Origin: Mycolicibacterium vaccae NBRC 14118 = CIP 105934
GTDB lineage: Bacteria > Actinomycetota > Actinomycetes > Mycobacteriales > Mycobacteriaceae
DNA: 37,939 bases
Assembly (NCBI RefSeq): GCF_001552715.1
Contig: NZ_BCRS01000039.1
Span: 1 to 37,939, forward strand
Direction of reading: 5' to 3'
In this document: positions 1 through 6,426 of the stretch, piece after piece
How positions within the stretch are numbered: the first letter of the stretch is position 1
How the letters are laid out: the number at the start of each line of letters is the position of its first letter
Translations under genes and position numbers: made by a program
The notes under the pieces: generated by a model
What the model saw: the letters and a program-made list of their open reading frames with translations, nothing else
What the model was told of the DNA's origin: nothing
Databases searched by the model: none

Positions 1-680
1 TCCTCGGGGCGGTCGGGGTGGTCGGGGTGGTCGGGGTGGTCGCGTTGCCATTGGGCGATCAACCCGTCCTGGTGGGACTGCAGCGCCGCGTCGAAGATCG
101 CCGCTTCGAGGGCCGGCAGCCGGATCTGCCAGCAGGTGAACTCCCCCTCCACCCGCTTGGAAATCGAGGGCTGCGGCACCGACTCAGCCACCGGTTCAGC
201 ATCATCATCCAGTTCAGCGTCGGGATCAGGTTCGGGCAAAGGTTCGGGTTCAGGGCGAGGTTCCTGCTTGATCGCGGTGCGCAACTGGGCGACCGTGGAA
301 TGCGAAGCCAGCTCCGCGTAATGGGCATCTGAACCCGCACCGGCTTTCTCGGCGATCGCCCCGACCTGATCCAACGACAACCGGCCCTCGCGCAGATCCC
401 CGGCGCAGCGCGGGAACTCGTCCAACCGGCGCGCGACTGCCACGATCGTCTCGGCATTACGGATCGAGGTGCCCAGTTTCCAGGCGATCAGCCCTTCCAT
501 CGACTTCACCCCGGTAAACCCCCACAACCGGGCAGCATCGATCTCCGCGGCGATCTCAGCGATCCGCCCGTCGATGGCGTTGCGTTGTCCCGCCAACTCC
601 GACAGTTCGGCGAAGTAACACTCAAGACGCTCCGACTGACCCACCACCTCGTCGGTGTCAGAGGAAGTCGTCGAGGACAT
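1..680 (-). CDS. 13E12 repeat family protein (DUF222), N-terminal part, runs off window
   Basis: The minus-strand frame from ATG 680 stays open to base 1, giving 226 codons without a stop, so only the N-terminal half is present. It begins MSSTTSSDTDEVV and continues with the alpha-helical DUF222 pattern (ECYFAELSEL, RLWGFTGVKSMEGLIAWKLG, RRLDEFP, GRLSLDQVGAIAEKAG). An acidic Pro/Glu/Asp hinge follows at about residues 138-165, then GEFTCWQIRLPALEAAIFDAAL. Family members are usually about 400-500 residues and carry a C-terminal HNH nuclease-like domain, which here would lie outside the window. They are multicopy in mycobacteria and have been treated as repeat elements; their role is unknown. 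A CAGAAT hexamer (687-692) ends 6 nt before the ATG, which would fit a leaderless transcript. Identity is firm; function is not. Confidence 0.85.
   Translation of the reverse strand, partial: MSSTTSSDTDEVVGQSERLECYFAELSELAGQRNAIDGRIAEIAAEIDAARLWGFTGVKSMEGLIAWKLGTSIRNAETIVAVARRLDEFPRCAGDLREGRLSLDQVGAIAEKAGAGSDAHYAELASHSTVAQLRTAIKQEPRPEPEPLPEPDPDAELDDDAEPVAESVPQPSISKRVEGEFTCWQIRLPALEAAIFDAALQSHQDGLIAQWQRDHPDHPDHPDRPE
11..42. repeat. 9-bp tandem repeat inside the 13E12 gene
   Basis: The unit ggtcggggt occurs three times head to tail (11-19, 20-28, 29-37) with a partial fourth copy. On the minus strand it encodes repeated Pro-Asp-His. The repeat is in frame, so copy-number change would not break the protein. 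Confidence 0.8.
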
Positions 681-852
681 GACCCCATTCTGACAGCCCC
701 CACCGACAAAAAACCGTTCCGCACAACGTAATTGCGTACTTCGCGCACGATGGCAGCCGAAAAATCCGCGAGATCCGCACCACGGTCGTCAATCCGGGCT
801 GCACCAAAACCTTTGATGCAAAATCGGCACCCGCCGGGCCACCGTCGGGACG

Positions 853-858
853 TAAGCT
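853..858 (+). promoter_or_regulatory. Putative -10 element for a leaderless operon start
   Basis: TAAGCT fits the TAnnnT -10 pattern and ends 6 nt before GTG 865, the spacing expected when transcription starts at the first codon. No clear -35 hexamer is visible, and there is no Shine-Dalgarno sequence before 865. The rest of 681-864 shows no gene. Confidence 0.4.
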
Positions 859-864
859 CACGCT

Positions 865-1371
865 GTGACGTCGCCCGCCGTCGAGATCATCGACAAATAC
901 TTCACCTGCGAGTTCACCACGATCGCGCGCGACGGAACGCCGCAGACGTGGCCGGTCAGTCCGCGGTTGCTCGCTGACGGCAGGCTGCTGGTGACCACGA
1001 GCATCGGGCTGCCGCAGAAGGCCTACAACATCAGGCGCAACCCGAAGGTGAGCATGCTGTTCTCCGAGCCGACAGGCAGCGGGGTGTCTCCGCCAGGCGC
1101 CGTGCTGATCCAGGGCGACGCGACCGCCGAGGACCGCATCGTCACCGACATCGCGTCGGAGCCGGAGCTGGCGGAGCTGGCACGGACGGTGTCTGCGCGC
1201 CAGCCGGCGGCCGCGATGTGGAACACCCGGCTCGGGCGCCGGCTCTGGTGGTCCTATCACCTGCGCCTGCTGATCTACGTGACGCCGCGCCGCGTCCTGT
1301 ACTGGCCGACCCGCGACTTCACCAGCGCGCCTAAGGAACTCGACGGCAGCGAGGTGCGCCGTGTGGGCTGA
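865..1371 (+). CDS. Pyridoxamine 5'-phosphate oxidase (PPOX) family protein
   Basis: 168 residues from GTG 865. The N-terminal half has the split-barrel flavin-binding pattern of PPOX-like proteins: a strand with TIARDGTPQTWPVSP, then LLVTTSIGLPQKAYNIRRNPKVSMLFSE, where the arginine-rich NIRRNPKVS segment typically contacts flavin or F420 phosphate, then VLIQGDATAED. The family binds FMN or F420 and reduces varied substrates; the substrate here cannot be read from sequence. It is the first gene of a block running to 8066 and overlaps the next gene by 11 nt, so the two are probably co-translated. It has no signal peptide and is presumably cytoplasmic. Family assignment is good; cofactor and substrate are unknown. 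Confidence 0.8.
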   Translation: MTSPAVEIIDKYFTCEFTTIARDGTPQTWPVSPRLLADGRLLVTTSIGLPQKAYNIRRNPKVSMLFSEPTGSGVSPPGAVLIQGDATAEDRIVTDIASEPELAELARTVSARQPAAAMWNTRLGRRLWWSYHLRLLIYVTPRRVLYWPTRDFTSAPKELDGSEVRRVG

Positions 1372-1783
1372 AGCGGCCAAGCGGCTCCGTAGATTCGACG
1401 AGGCGGTGCTGACCGCGTTCGACGGGCACGGCTACCCGGTCAGCGTGCGCGTGCCCACCGACGCCTATGACCCGGCGACCGGCGAACTGCCCGCGGCGCT
1501 GCCCGCCGACCTCGGCGCTGTCGAGGGACCGGCAAATCTGCTGTGCCACTTTCACAACGAGAAGCTGTGGCGCCTCGACAGCGCACAGATCATCGGCCGA
1601 CTGGAGCACCGCGGCCGGCACTGGGCCTTCGTCAGTCAGACCTACACGCCCCGGTCGCGCTGGTATCTGCTGTCCTTCCTGCGGAACAACAGCCGCGCGG
1701 CACAGCGCTACCTCGACAGGCGGGGGCTCGACCGCCCGACCGTGAATTGGGCTGCCGTGCAGGATATTCGGCGAGGACGTTGA
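1361..1783 (+). CDS. Conserved hypothetical protein, partner of the upstream PPOX gene
   Basis: 140 residues from GTG 1361, which lies inside the end of the PPOX gene. I recognise no named domain. Visible features are an N-terminal helix (WAEAAKRLRRFDEAVLTAF), a strand pair with DGHGYPVSVRV, the segment LLCHFHNEKLWRLDSAQIIGRLE and a basic C-terminus (WYLLSFLRNNSRAAQRYLDRRG). The strand-Gly-strand start and the phrase GYPVSVRV are reminiscent of a degenerate PPOX-like barrel, so it may be a paralogue or heteromeric partner of the upstream protein; that is inference. Its TGA shares one base with the ATG of the histidine kinase (TGATG), which indicates translational coupling. It has no transmembrane segment or signal peptide. 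Confidence 0.65.
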   Translation: MWAEAAKRLRRFDEAVLTAFDGHGYPVSVRVPTDAYDPATGELPAALPADLGAVEGPANLLCHFHNEKLWRLDSAQIIGRLEHRGRHWAFVSQTYTPRSRWYLLSFLRNNSRAAQRYLDRRGLDRPTVNWAAVQDIRRGR

Positions 1784-3012
1784 TGTCCGGCGAGCTTGCC
1801 ATCGCACTGACCGCCGCGCTGATCCTGCTCGCGGTCGCCGCGGTGGTGCTCGCCGTGCGGACCCGCCGGGTGGTCGCGACGCCCACCGAACGGGCGGTAC
1901 ACACCGCGCTGCACACCGCCTCGCTGGCGGCCCGGGCGTTGCGCCGCGGCCTCGACACCGACTCCGCCGAGACCGCGGCGCCGTTTCTGCGCGGCCTCAC
2001 CGGCACCGACGGGCTCGCCCTGTTCGACGGCGACGGCGGCCTGCTCGCCGAGGACGCCTGGGACGACGCGCTGTGGGAGCACGACGTCCGGGAGGCGTGC
2101 GTCGGTGCGGCGCGTCAGTCCGTGGCCGGCGGGCGGCGGGTGATGACGCACGCGCGGACCGCCGCCGTGGTGGCCCAGCCGCTGATCGCCGAGTCCGGTG
2201 ACACGCTCGGCGTGCTCGTCGTGGTCACCACGCGCTCCCCTGGCCCCGGCATGCTCGGCGCCGTCGGCGAGGTGGCCCGCTACGCCGCCAGTCAGGTCGA
2301 GCTCGCCGAACTCGACGCGTCCCGCGCCCGGCTCGACCGCGCCGAGGTGCTGGCGTTGCGCGCGCAGATCAGCCCGCACTTCATCTACAACGCGCTGAAC
2401 ACGATCGCGTCGTTCGTGCGCACCGACCCGGACCGGGCCCGCGAGCTGATCCTGGAATTCGCCGACTTCACCCGCTACTCGTTCCGCGCCGCCGGCCAGT
2501 TCACCACGCTGGCCGAGGAACTGCGCAACATCGACCGTTACCTAACGTTGGAGCGGGCCCGGTTCGGGACCGCGCTGAAGGTCACCCTGCAGGTCGCCCC
2601 GGAGGTCCTCAACGTCGTGGTGCCCTTCCTGGCGCTGCAGCCGCTGGTGGAGAACGCGGTGCGGCACGGGTTCGCCGGCCGGGGCAGCGGGTCCATCGAA
2701 CTCGTCGCCCGCGACGAGGGCAACGACTGCGTCATCACCGTCGAGGACGACGGGGTCGGCATGGACCCCGACGCGTTGCGTGCCGGTCCGGGCGACGCGC
2801 TGGCCGACGGCGCCCGGGCCTCTGAGGGGACGGGCGCCCACGTCGGTCTGACCAATGTCGACCATCGTCTGCGCGCCGCATTCGGCAACGATTACGGTCT
2901 GGTGGTCGAGACGGCGATCGGCGCCGGCACGGAGGTGAGCATGCGGGTGCCCAAGTTCCGGTCGGGCGTTCGGGCCAGCGGAGGTGGGTTCGGAGTGGGT
3001 CGAAATGAGTAG
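1783..3012 (+). CDS. LytS/YehU-type sensor histidine kinase
   Basis: 409 residues. I chose ATG 1783 over a longer in-frame start because it forms a TGATG junction with the preceding gene and puts a membrane segment (about residues 5-25) at the N-terminus. A GAF-like region (about 40-175) follows, then the His_kinase (LytS-class) domain with the phosphoacceptor in QISPHFIYN (His199), an N-box ENAVRHG (Asn291), a G1 box EDDGVGM (321-327) and a G2 box GTGAHVGL (349-356). LytS-class kinases pair with LytTR regulators, and such a regulator follows 3 nt downstream. In E. coli the related BtsS/BtsR pair senses pyruvate and controls a transporter. The symporter genes downstream suggest a similar carboxylate-sensing role here, by inference. 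Only one membrane segment is present, unlike the multi-pass 5TM-LytS sensor domain, so the GAF-like region is the likely input. Confidence 0.9.
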   Translation: MSGELAIALTAALILLAVAAVVLAVRTRRVVATPTERAVHTALHTASLAARALRRGLDTDSAETAAPFLRGLTGTDGLALFDGDGGLLAEDAWDDALWEHDVREACVGAARQSVAGGRRVMTHARTAAVVAQPLIAESGDTLGVLVVVTTRSPGPGMLGAVGEVARYAASQVELAELDASRARLDRAEVLALRAQISPHFIYNALNTIASFVRTDPDRARELILEFADFTRYSFRAAGQFTTLAEELRNIDRYLTLERARFGTALKVTLQVAPEVLNVVVPFLALQPLVENAVRHGFAGRGSGSIELVARDEGNDCVITVEDDGVGMDPDALRAGPGDALADGARASEGTGAHVGLTNVDHRLRAAFGNDYGLVVETAIGAGTEVSMRVPKFRSGVRASGGGFGVGRNE

Positions 3013-3015
3013 CAC

Positions 3016-3822
3016 GTGACCAGGACGCTCACCGTGCTCGCCGTCGACGACGAGGCTCCGGCCCTCGACGAACTCGCCTATCTGCTCGGCAGGCATCCGT
3101 GCGTCGCGCAGGTCCACCGCGCCGGCGATGCCACCTCGGCGCTGCGGGAGCTCAACGTGCGCACCATCGACGCGGTGTTCCTCGACATCAACATGCCCGG
3201 CCTGTCGGGCATCGAACTGGCCGGTGTACTGGCCAATTACGCGCAGCCGCCGGCGATCGTGTTCGTCACCGCGCACGACGACAAGGCAGTCGCCGCCTTC
3301 GACGTCGGCGCGGTGGACTATCTGCTCAAACCCATCCGGGAGGGCCGTCTCGACGAGGCGGTCCGCCGCGCGGCTGCCGCCAGGTCCGCGGCTCCGGCGA
3401 CCGCCCCCAGGGACGAAACCGGCGGCGAGGAACCGGATTCCGGCGTCGTGCCGGCCGAGCTCGGCGGAGTCACCCATCTGGTGCCCCGGGACAGCATCGG
3501 CTGGGTCGAAGCCGAGGGCGACTACGCCCGGCTGCACTCGACGTCGGGTTCGCATCTGGTTCGGATCCCGCTCAGCACACTCGAAACCCGCTGGCGCGAC
3601 CACGGATTCCAGCGTGTGCACCGGTCCTACCTGGTCGCGCTGCGTCTGGTCACCGGGTTGCGCAATGCCGAAGGTGCGGTCCTGGTGCGGTTGCGCGCCA
3701 ACGGTGCCTCCCCCGCGGTCGAACTGCCCGTGAGCCGACGCCAGGCCCGCGAGCTACGTGACCGCCTGGTGCGCACCCCGATGCGCAGCCTACGACCGAC
3801 CGGGGGTGCCGATGACCAGTAG
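3016..3822 (+). CDS. LytTR-family response regulator
   Basis: 268 residues from GTG 3016, 3 nt after the kinase stop. The receiver domain (about residues 6-120) has the acidic pair Asp11/Asp12, phosphoacceptor Asp57 in VFLDINMPG, Thr85 and Lys105 in LLKPI. A linker rich in Ala, Pro and Glu (about 118-145) leads to a LytTR DNA-binding domain (about 150-255) with the strand pattern IGWVEAEGDYARLHS, the RVHRSYLVAL segment and ELPVSRRQARELRDRL. It is the cognate partner of the upstream kinase. Likely targets are the symporter genes downstream and possibly its own operon. LytTR regulators usually bind pairs of short direct repeats; I did not find a convincing pair in the 5926-6075 gap. Its end overlaps the next start by 11 nt. 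Confidence 0.92.
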   Translation: MTRTLTVLAVDDEAPALDELAYLLGRHPCVAQVHRAGDATSALRELNVRTIDAVFLDINMPGLSGIELAGVLANYAQPPAIVFVTAHDDKAVAAFDVGAVDYLLKPIREGRLDEAVRRAAAARSAAPATAPRDETGGEEPDSGVVPAELGGVTHLVPRDSIGWVEAEGDYARLHSTSGSHLVRIPLSTLETRWRDHGFQRVHRSYLVALRLVTGLRNAEGAVLVRLRANGASPAVELPVSRRQARELRDRLVRTPMRSLRPTGGADDQ

Positions 3823-4186
3823 TGAACGGCCGCAACGGCGCCGGGTGGTGTTGGCGCACCGGCGGGGTGCCCGCATGGTGCGGACCAGGGTCGAGGTGCA
3901 GGAGCAGACGCAGGTCGGCGACGCACTCGTGCGGGGCCTCATGCGCGCCCAGCTGGGCCTGGCGCTGCGGCTGGCTGCTGTCGTGGTGGGTCTGATCGGC
4001 GCCATCCCGTTGCTGAATGCGCTGTTTCCCGAGCTCGGCAGCATCACGGTGTTCGGAGTCCGGTTGAACTGGCTCGTACTGGCCGCACTGGTGTACCCGC
4101 TGATGTACGGGATCGGCTGGTTCTATGTGCGCCTGGCCGAACAGGCCGAGCGGGATTTCGTCGGCGTCGTCGACTCCGAGCCGTGA
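3812..4186 (+). CDS. Small two-helix membrane protein preceding a symporter (DUF485-like)
   Basis: 124 residues from ATG 3812, overlapping the response regulator gene by 11 nt. The N-terminus is basic and cytoplasmic (residues 1-45, many Arg). Two membrane segments follow at about 50-71 and 86-106, then a charged C-terminal tail (RLAEQAERDF). Layout and position match the DUF485 proteins commonly encoded directly before ActP-type symporters, although sequence similarity to the clear DUF485 protein at 6076 is limited. It is probably an accessory or assembly subunit of the symporter that follows; its stop overlaps that gene's GTG in a GTGA arrangement. No enzymatic motif is visible. Confidence 0.75.
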   Translation: MTSSERPQRRRVVLAHRRGARMVRTRVEVQEQTQVGDALVRGLMRAQLGLALRLAAVVVGLIGAIPLLNALFPELGSITVFGVRLNWLVLAALVYPLMYGIGWFYVRLAEQAERDFVGVVDSEP

Positions 4187-5925
4187 CCGGTTCCGCACTG
4201 ACGGCGGCCGCGCTGCTGAGCGCGGCGGTGGCCACCGTGGCGATCGGCGCCTACGGTGTCCGCTTCTCGCGCACCACCTCCGACTTCCTGGTCGCGTCCC
4301 GCACCGTCGGGTCGAGGTGGAACGCCGCCGCGATCTCGGGTGAATACCTCTCGGCCGCATCGTTTCTCGGAGTCGCCGGGCTGATCGCCAAGTACGGTGC
4401 CGACGCACTGTGGTATCCGGTCGGGTTCACCGCCGGCTACCTCGGGCTGTTGCTGTTCGTCGCTGCTCCGCTGCGCCGGTCGGGGGCCTACACGGTGCCC
4501 GACTTCGCCGAGTTCCGGCTGGGCTCGCCACGACTGCGCAAGATGGCGATGCTGGTGGTCGTCGTGATCTGCGTGTTCTACCTGGTTCCGCAGTACCAGG
4601 GCGCCGGCCTGGCGCTGAAAACCCTTCTCGGCATTCCGGTCTGGCTCGGGCCGCTCGCGGTCGGCGCGATCGTCATCACCAACGTCGTCGCCGGCGGGAT
4701 GCGCTCGATCACGTTCGTGCAGGCGTTCCAGTACTGGCTCAAGCTGACGGCGGTCGCCATTCCCGCGCTGGCCCTGGCCGGGCTGTTCCTGACCGACCGG
4801 GGCGGCGAGCTCGGCGGCCCGCTGCCGCCGACGGTGCAGCAGGACACCACCGTCGAGATCGAGACCGACGTCGTGGTCCAGGTCGCCGAACCGGGCGGGA
4901 TCAGCGTGACCGGCACGTTGGACGGCCGACCGGTCCAGGACGTGACGATCGGGCCCGCGGGCGAGCACACGCTCGGCGCGGGCAGCACGCTGTCCCTGTC
5001 GGCGGGCGCGGCCACCCCTGTCGTGGCAGGCACCCCCAGCGCGGGCACCGACTGGATCGCCTCGGGCGGCGGGCTCGGCGGTCACCACCCGCTCTACCAG
5101 GTGCTCTCGATCATGGTGGCGACGTTCCTGGGCACCATGGGGCTGCCGCACGTGCTGGTCCGCTTCTACACCAATCCCGACGGTCGCGCGGCGCGGCGCA
5201 CGGCGCTGACGGTGATCGCGCTGCTGTCGCTGTTCTATCTGTTCCCGACGCTGCTCGGCGTGTTCTCCCGGCTGTATGTGCCGCAGCTGCTGATCACCGG
5301 AACTGCCGACGCCGCGGTGCTTCTGGCGCCGGAGTCGGCGATCGCCGGGGCAGCCGGCCAGTTGCTGGGCGCGCTGGTGGCCGCCGGTGCGATCGCGGCG
5401 TTCCTGGCGACGTCGTCGGGTCTGCTGGTCAGTTTCGCCGGCGCGCTGGCCACCGACGTGCTGGCGGGCCGGGTCCGCGATTTCCGGGCCGCGGCGGTGG
5501 TCGGCGGCCTGATCCCGATCCCGTTGGCGCTGGCCGCTTCCGGCGAACTGGAACTGTCCCGCAGTGTCGGGCTGGCCTTCGCCGTCGCGGCGTCGACGCT
5601 GTGTCCGCTGCTGGTGCTCGGCATCTGGTGGCGCGGGCTGACCGCGGTCGGGGCGATGTCGGGGCTGGCCGTCGGCGGCCTGTTGTCCGGCGGCGCGGTC
5701 ACCGTTGCGGTGGCCGGCGGGGTGGACGAGGACGTGCTGGGCGGCTGGCCGGCAGTGCTGGTCGGCTACCCGGCGGCCGTCACGGTGCCGGTGGCGTTCG
5801 CGACGATGCTGCTGGTGAGCCGTCTCACCCGCGCAACCGTGCCCGACGATGTCGCGCAGACGTTCGCGCGGATGCACGTCCCGGAGCATCTGGGCATGGG
5901 GGTCGAGCGGATGCCGAACCGGTGA
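4183..5925 (+). CDS. Sodium:solute symporter (acetate/monocarboxylate type) with extra loop
   Basis: 580 residues from GTG 4183, overlapping the upstream stop by 4 nt. It is an SSS-family carrier with about 13 membrane helices. Signature stretches shared with ActP/MctC-type carriers include GEYLSAASFLGVAGLIAKYG (residues 53-72), VVAGGMRSITFVQ (168-180) and GLPHVLVRFYT (320-330). The family couples Na+ or H+ entry to import of acetate, propionate or pyruvate. About residues 205-300 form an unusually long, Thr/Val/Gly-rich, probably beta-stranded loop between two helices; the sister carrier at 6423 has only about 45 residues there. The C-terminus is cytoplasmic. The linked kinase-regulator pair suggests ligand-controlled expression. 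Substrate is inferred from family and context. Confidence 0.88.
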   Translation: MTGSALTAAALLSAAVATVAIGAYGVRFSRTTSDFLVASRTVGSRWNAAAISGEYLSAASFLGVAGLIAKYGADALWYPVGFTAGYLGLLLFVAAPLRRSGAYTVPDFAEFRLGSPRLRKMAMLVVVVICVFYLVPQYQGAGLALKTLLGIPVWLGPLAVGAIVITNVVAGGMRSITFVQAFQYWLKLTAVAIPALALAGLFLTDRGGELGGPLPPTVQQDTTVEIETDVVVQVAEPGGISVTGTLDGRPVQDVTIGPAGEHTLGAGSTLSLSAGAATPVVAGTPSAGTDWIASGGGLGGHHPLYQVLSIMVATFLGTMGLPHVLVRFYTNPDGRAARRTALTVIALLSLFYLFPTLLGVFSRLYVPQLLITGTADAAVLLAPESAIAGAAGQLLGALVAAGAIAAFLATSSGLLVSFAGALATDVLAGRVRDFRAAAVVGGLIPIPLALAASGELELSRSVGLAFAVAASTLCPLLVLGIWWRGLTAVGAMSGLAVGGLLSGGAVTVAVAGGVDEDVLGGWPAVLVGYPAAVTVPVAFATMLLVSRLTRATVPDDVAQTFARMHVPEHLGMGVERMPNR

Positions 5926-6010
5926 CCGTCGCCGCCGTTCGTCGTCGCTGATCGACCGTTCACCGCAGCCTGTCCCGGGCTTGTCGTGTCGGCGCCCGCA
6001 GCTCTGGGTA

Positions 6011-6026
6011 TGTGACCCACATCTCA
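6011..6026 (+). promoter_or_regulatory. Putative CRP/GlxR-type operator
   Basis: TGTGACCCACATCTCA matches the CRP/GlxR consensus TGTGA-N6-TCACA at 9 of 10 defined positions. It lies 50 nt before the GTG at 6076, in the 150-nt gap between the first symporter and the second accessory/symporter pair. cAMP-responsive control of acetate carriers is known in E. coli and corynebacteria, so the site is plausible. No clear -10/-35 pair was identified next to it. Confidence 0.5.
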
Positions 6027-6075
6027 ACTACGTTCCTCCCAGAGCCGGTTCACAGCAGTCAGGAGTGAGATCAAG

Positions 6076-6426
6076 GTGTCCGAAACAGACCTTCCGATTC
6101 GCCCGGAAGCCATCAGCGGCGAACGCTATCTGGAAGTACAGGCCAGCCCCGAGTTTCAGGAACTGCGGAGTAGGTTGCGCCGCTTCGTGTTCCCGATGAC
6201 GGCGGTATTCCTGATCTGGTATGCCACCTACGTCCTGCTGGGCGCGTTCGCCCACGATTTCATGGCCACTCGGGTGTGGGGTGACATCAATGTCGGTCTG
6301 ATCATCGGCCTGGGCCAGTTCCTGTCGACGTTCCTGATCACCGGCCTCTATGTGCGCTTCGCCAACCGCGAACTCGATCCGCGGGCCGAGGCGATCCGCA
6401 CCCAACTGGAGAGTGAGATCAAATGA
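6076..6426 (+). CDS. DUF485 membrane protein
   Basis: 116 residues from GTG 6076, preceded by an aggagtgag ribosome-binding site about 8 nt upstream. It is a clear DUF485 member: the soluble N-terminus contains SPEFQELRSRLRRFVFP, the first membrane helix is at about residues 38-59, the loop has the family-typical DFMATRVWGDINVG, and the second helix at about 71-94 ends in GLYVRFANRELDP. In E. coli the corresponding yjcH is co-transcribed with the acetate permease actP. Here the stop overlaps the next ATG (ATGA), which supports stoichiometric production with the symporter. The molecular role of the family is unresolved. Confidence 0.92.
   Translation: MSETDLPIRPEAISGERYLEVQASPEFQELRSRLRRFVFPMTAVFLIWYATYVLLGAFAHDFMATRVWGDINVGLIIGLGQFLSTFLITGLYVRFANRELDPRAEAIRTQLESEIK

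Noticed and set aside
1543..1782. Longer N-terminus for the LytS-type kinase
   Set aside because: It would cover most of the preceding gene in another frame and bury the membrane helix; ATG 1783 has a TGATG junction.
4123..6027. Very long open frame on the minus strand opposite the first symporter
   Set aside because: It is rich in Arg, His, Gln and Asp with no family pattern, and opposes a gene with clear SSS motifs. Long antisense frames are expected in high-GC DNA.
5926..6075. LytTR binding repeats before the second accessory gene
   Set aside because: I looked for paired short direct repeats and found none convincing; only the CRP-like site stands out.
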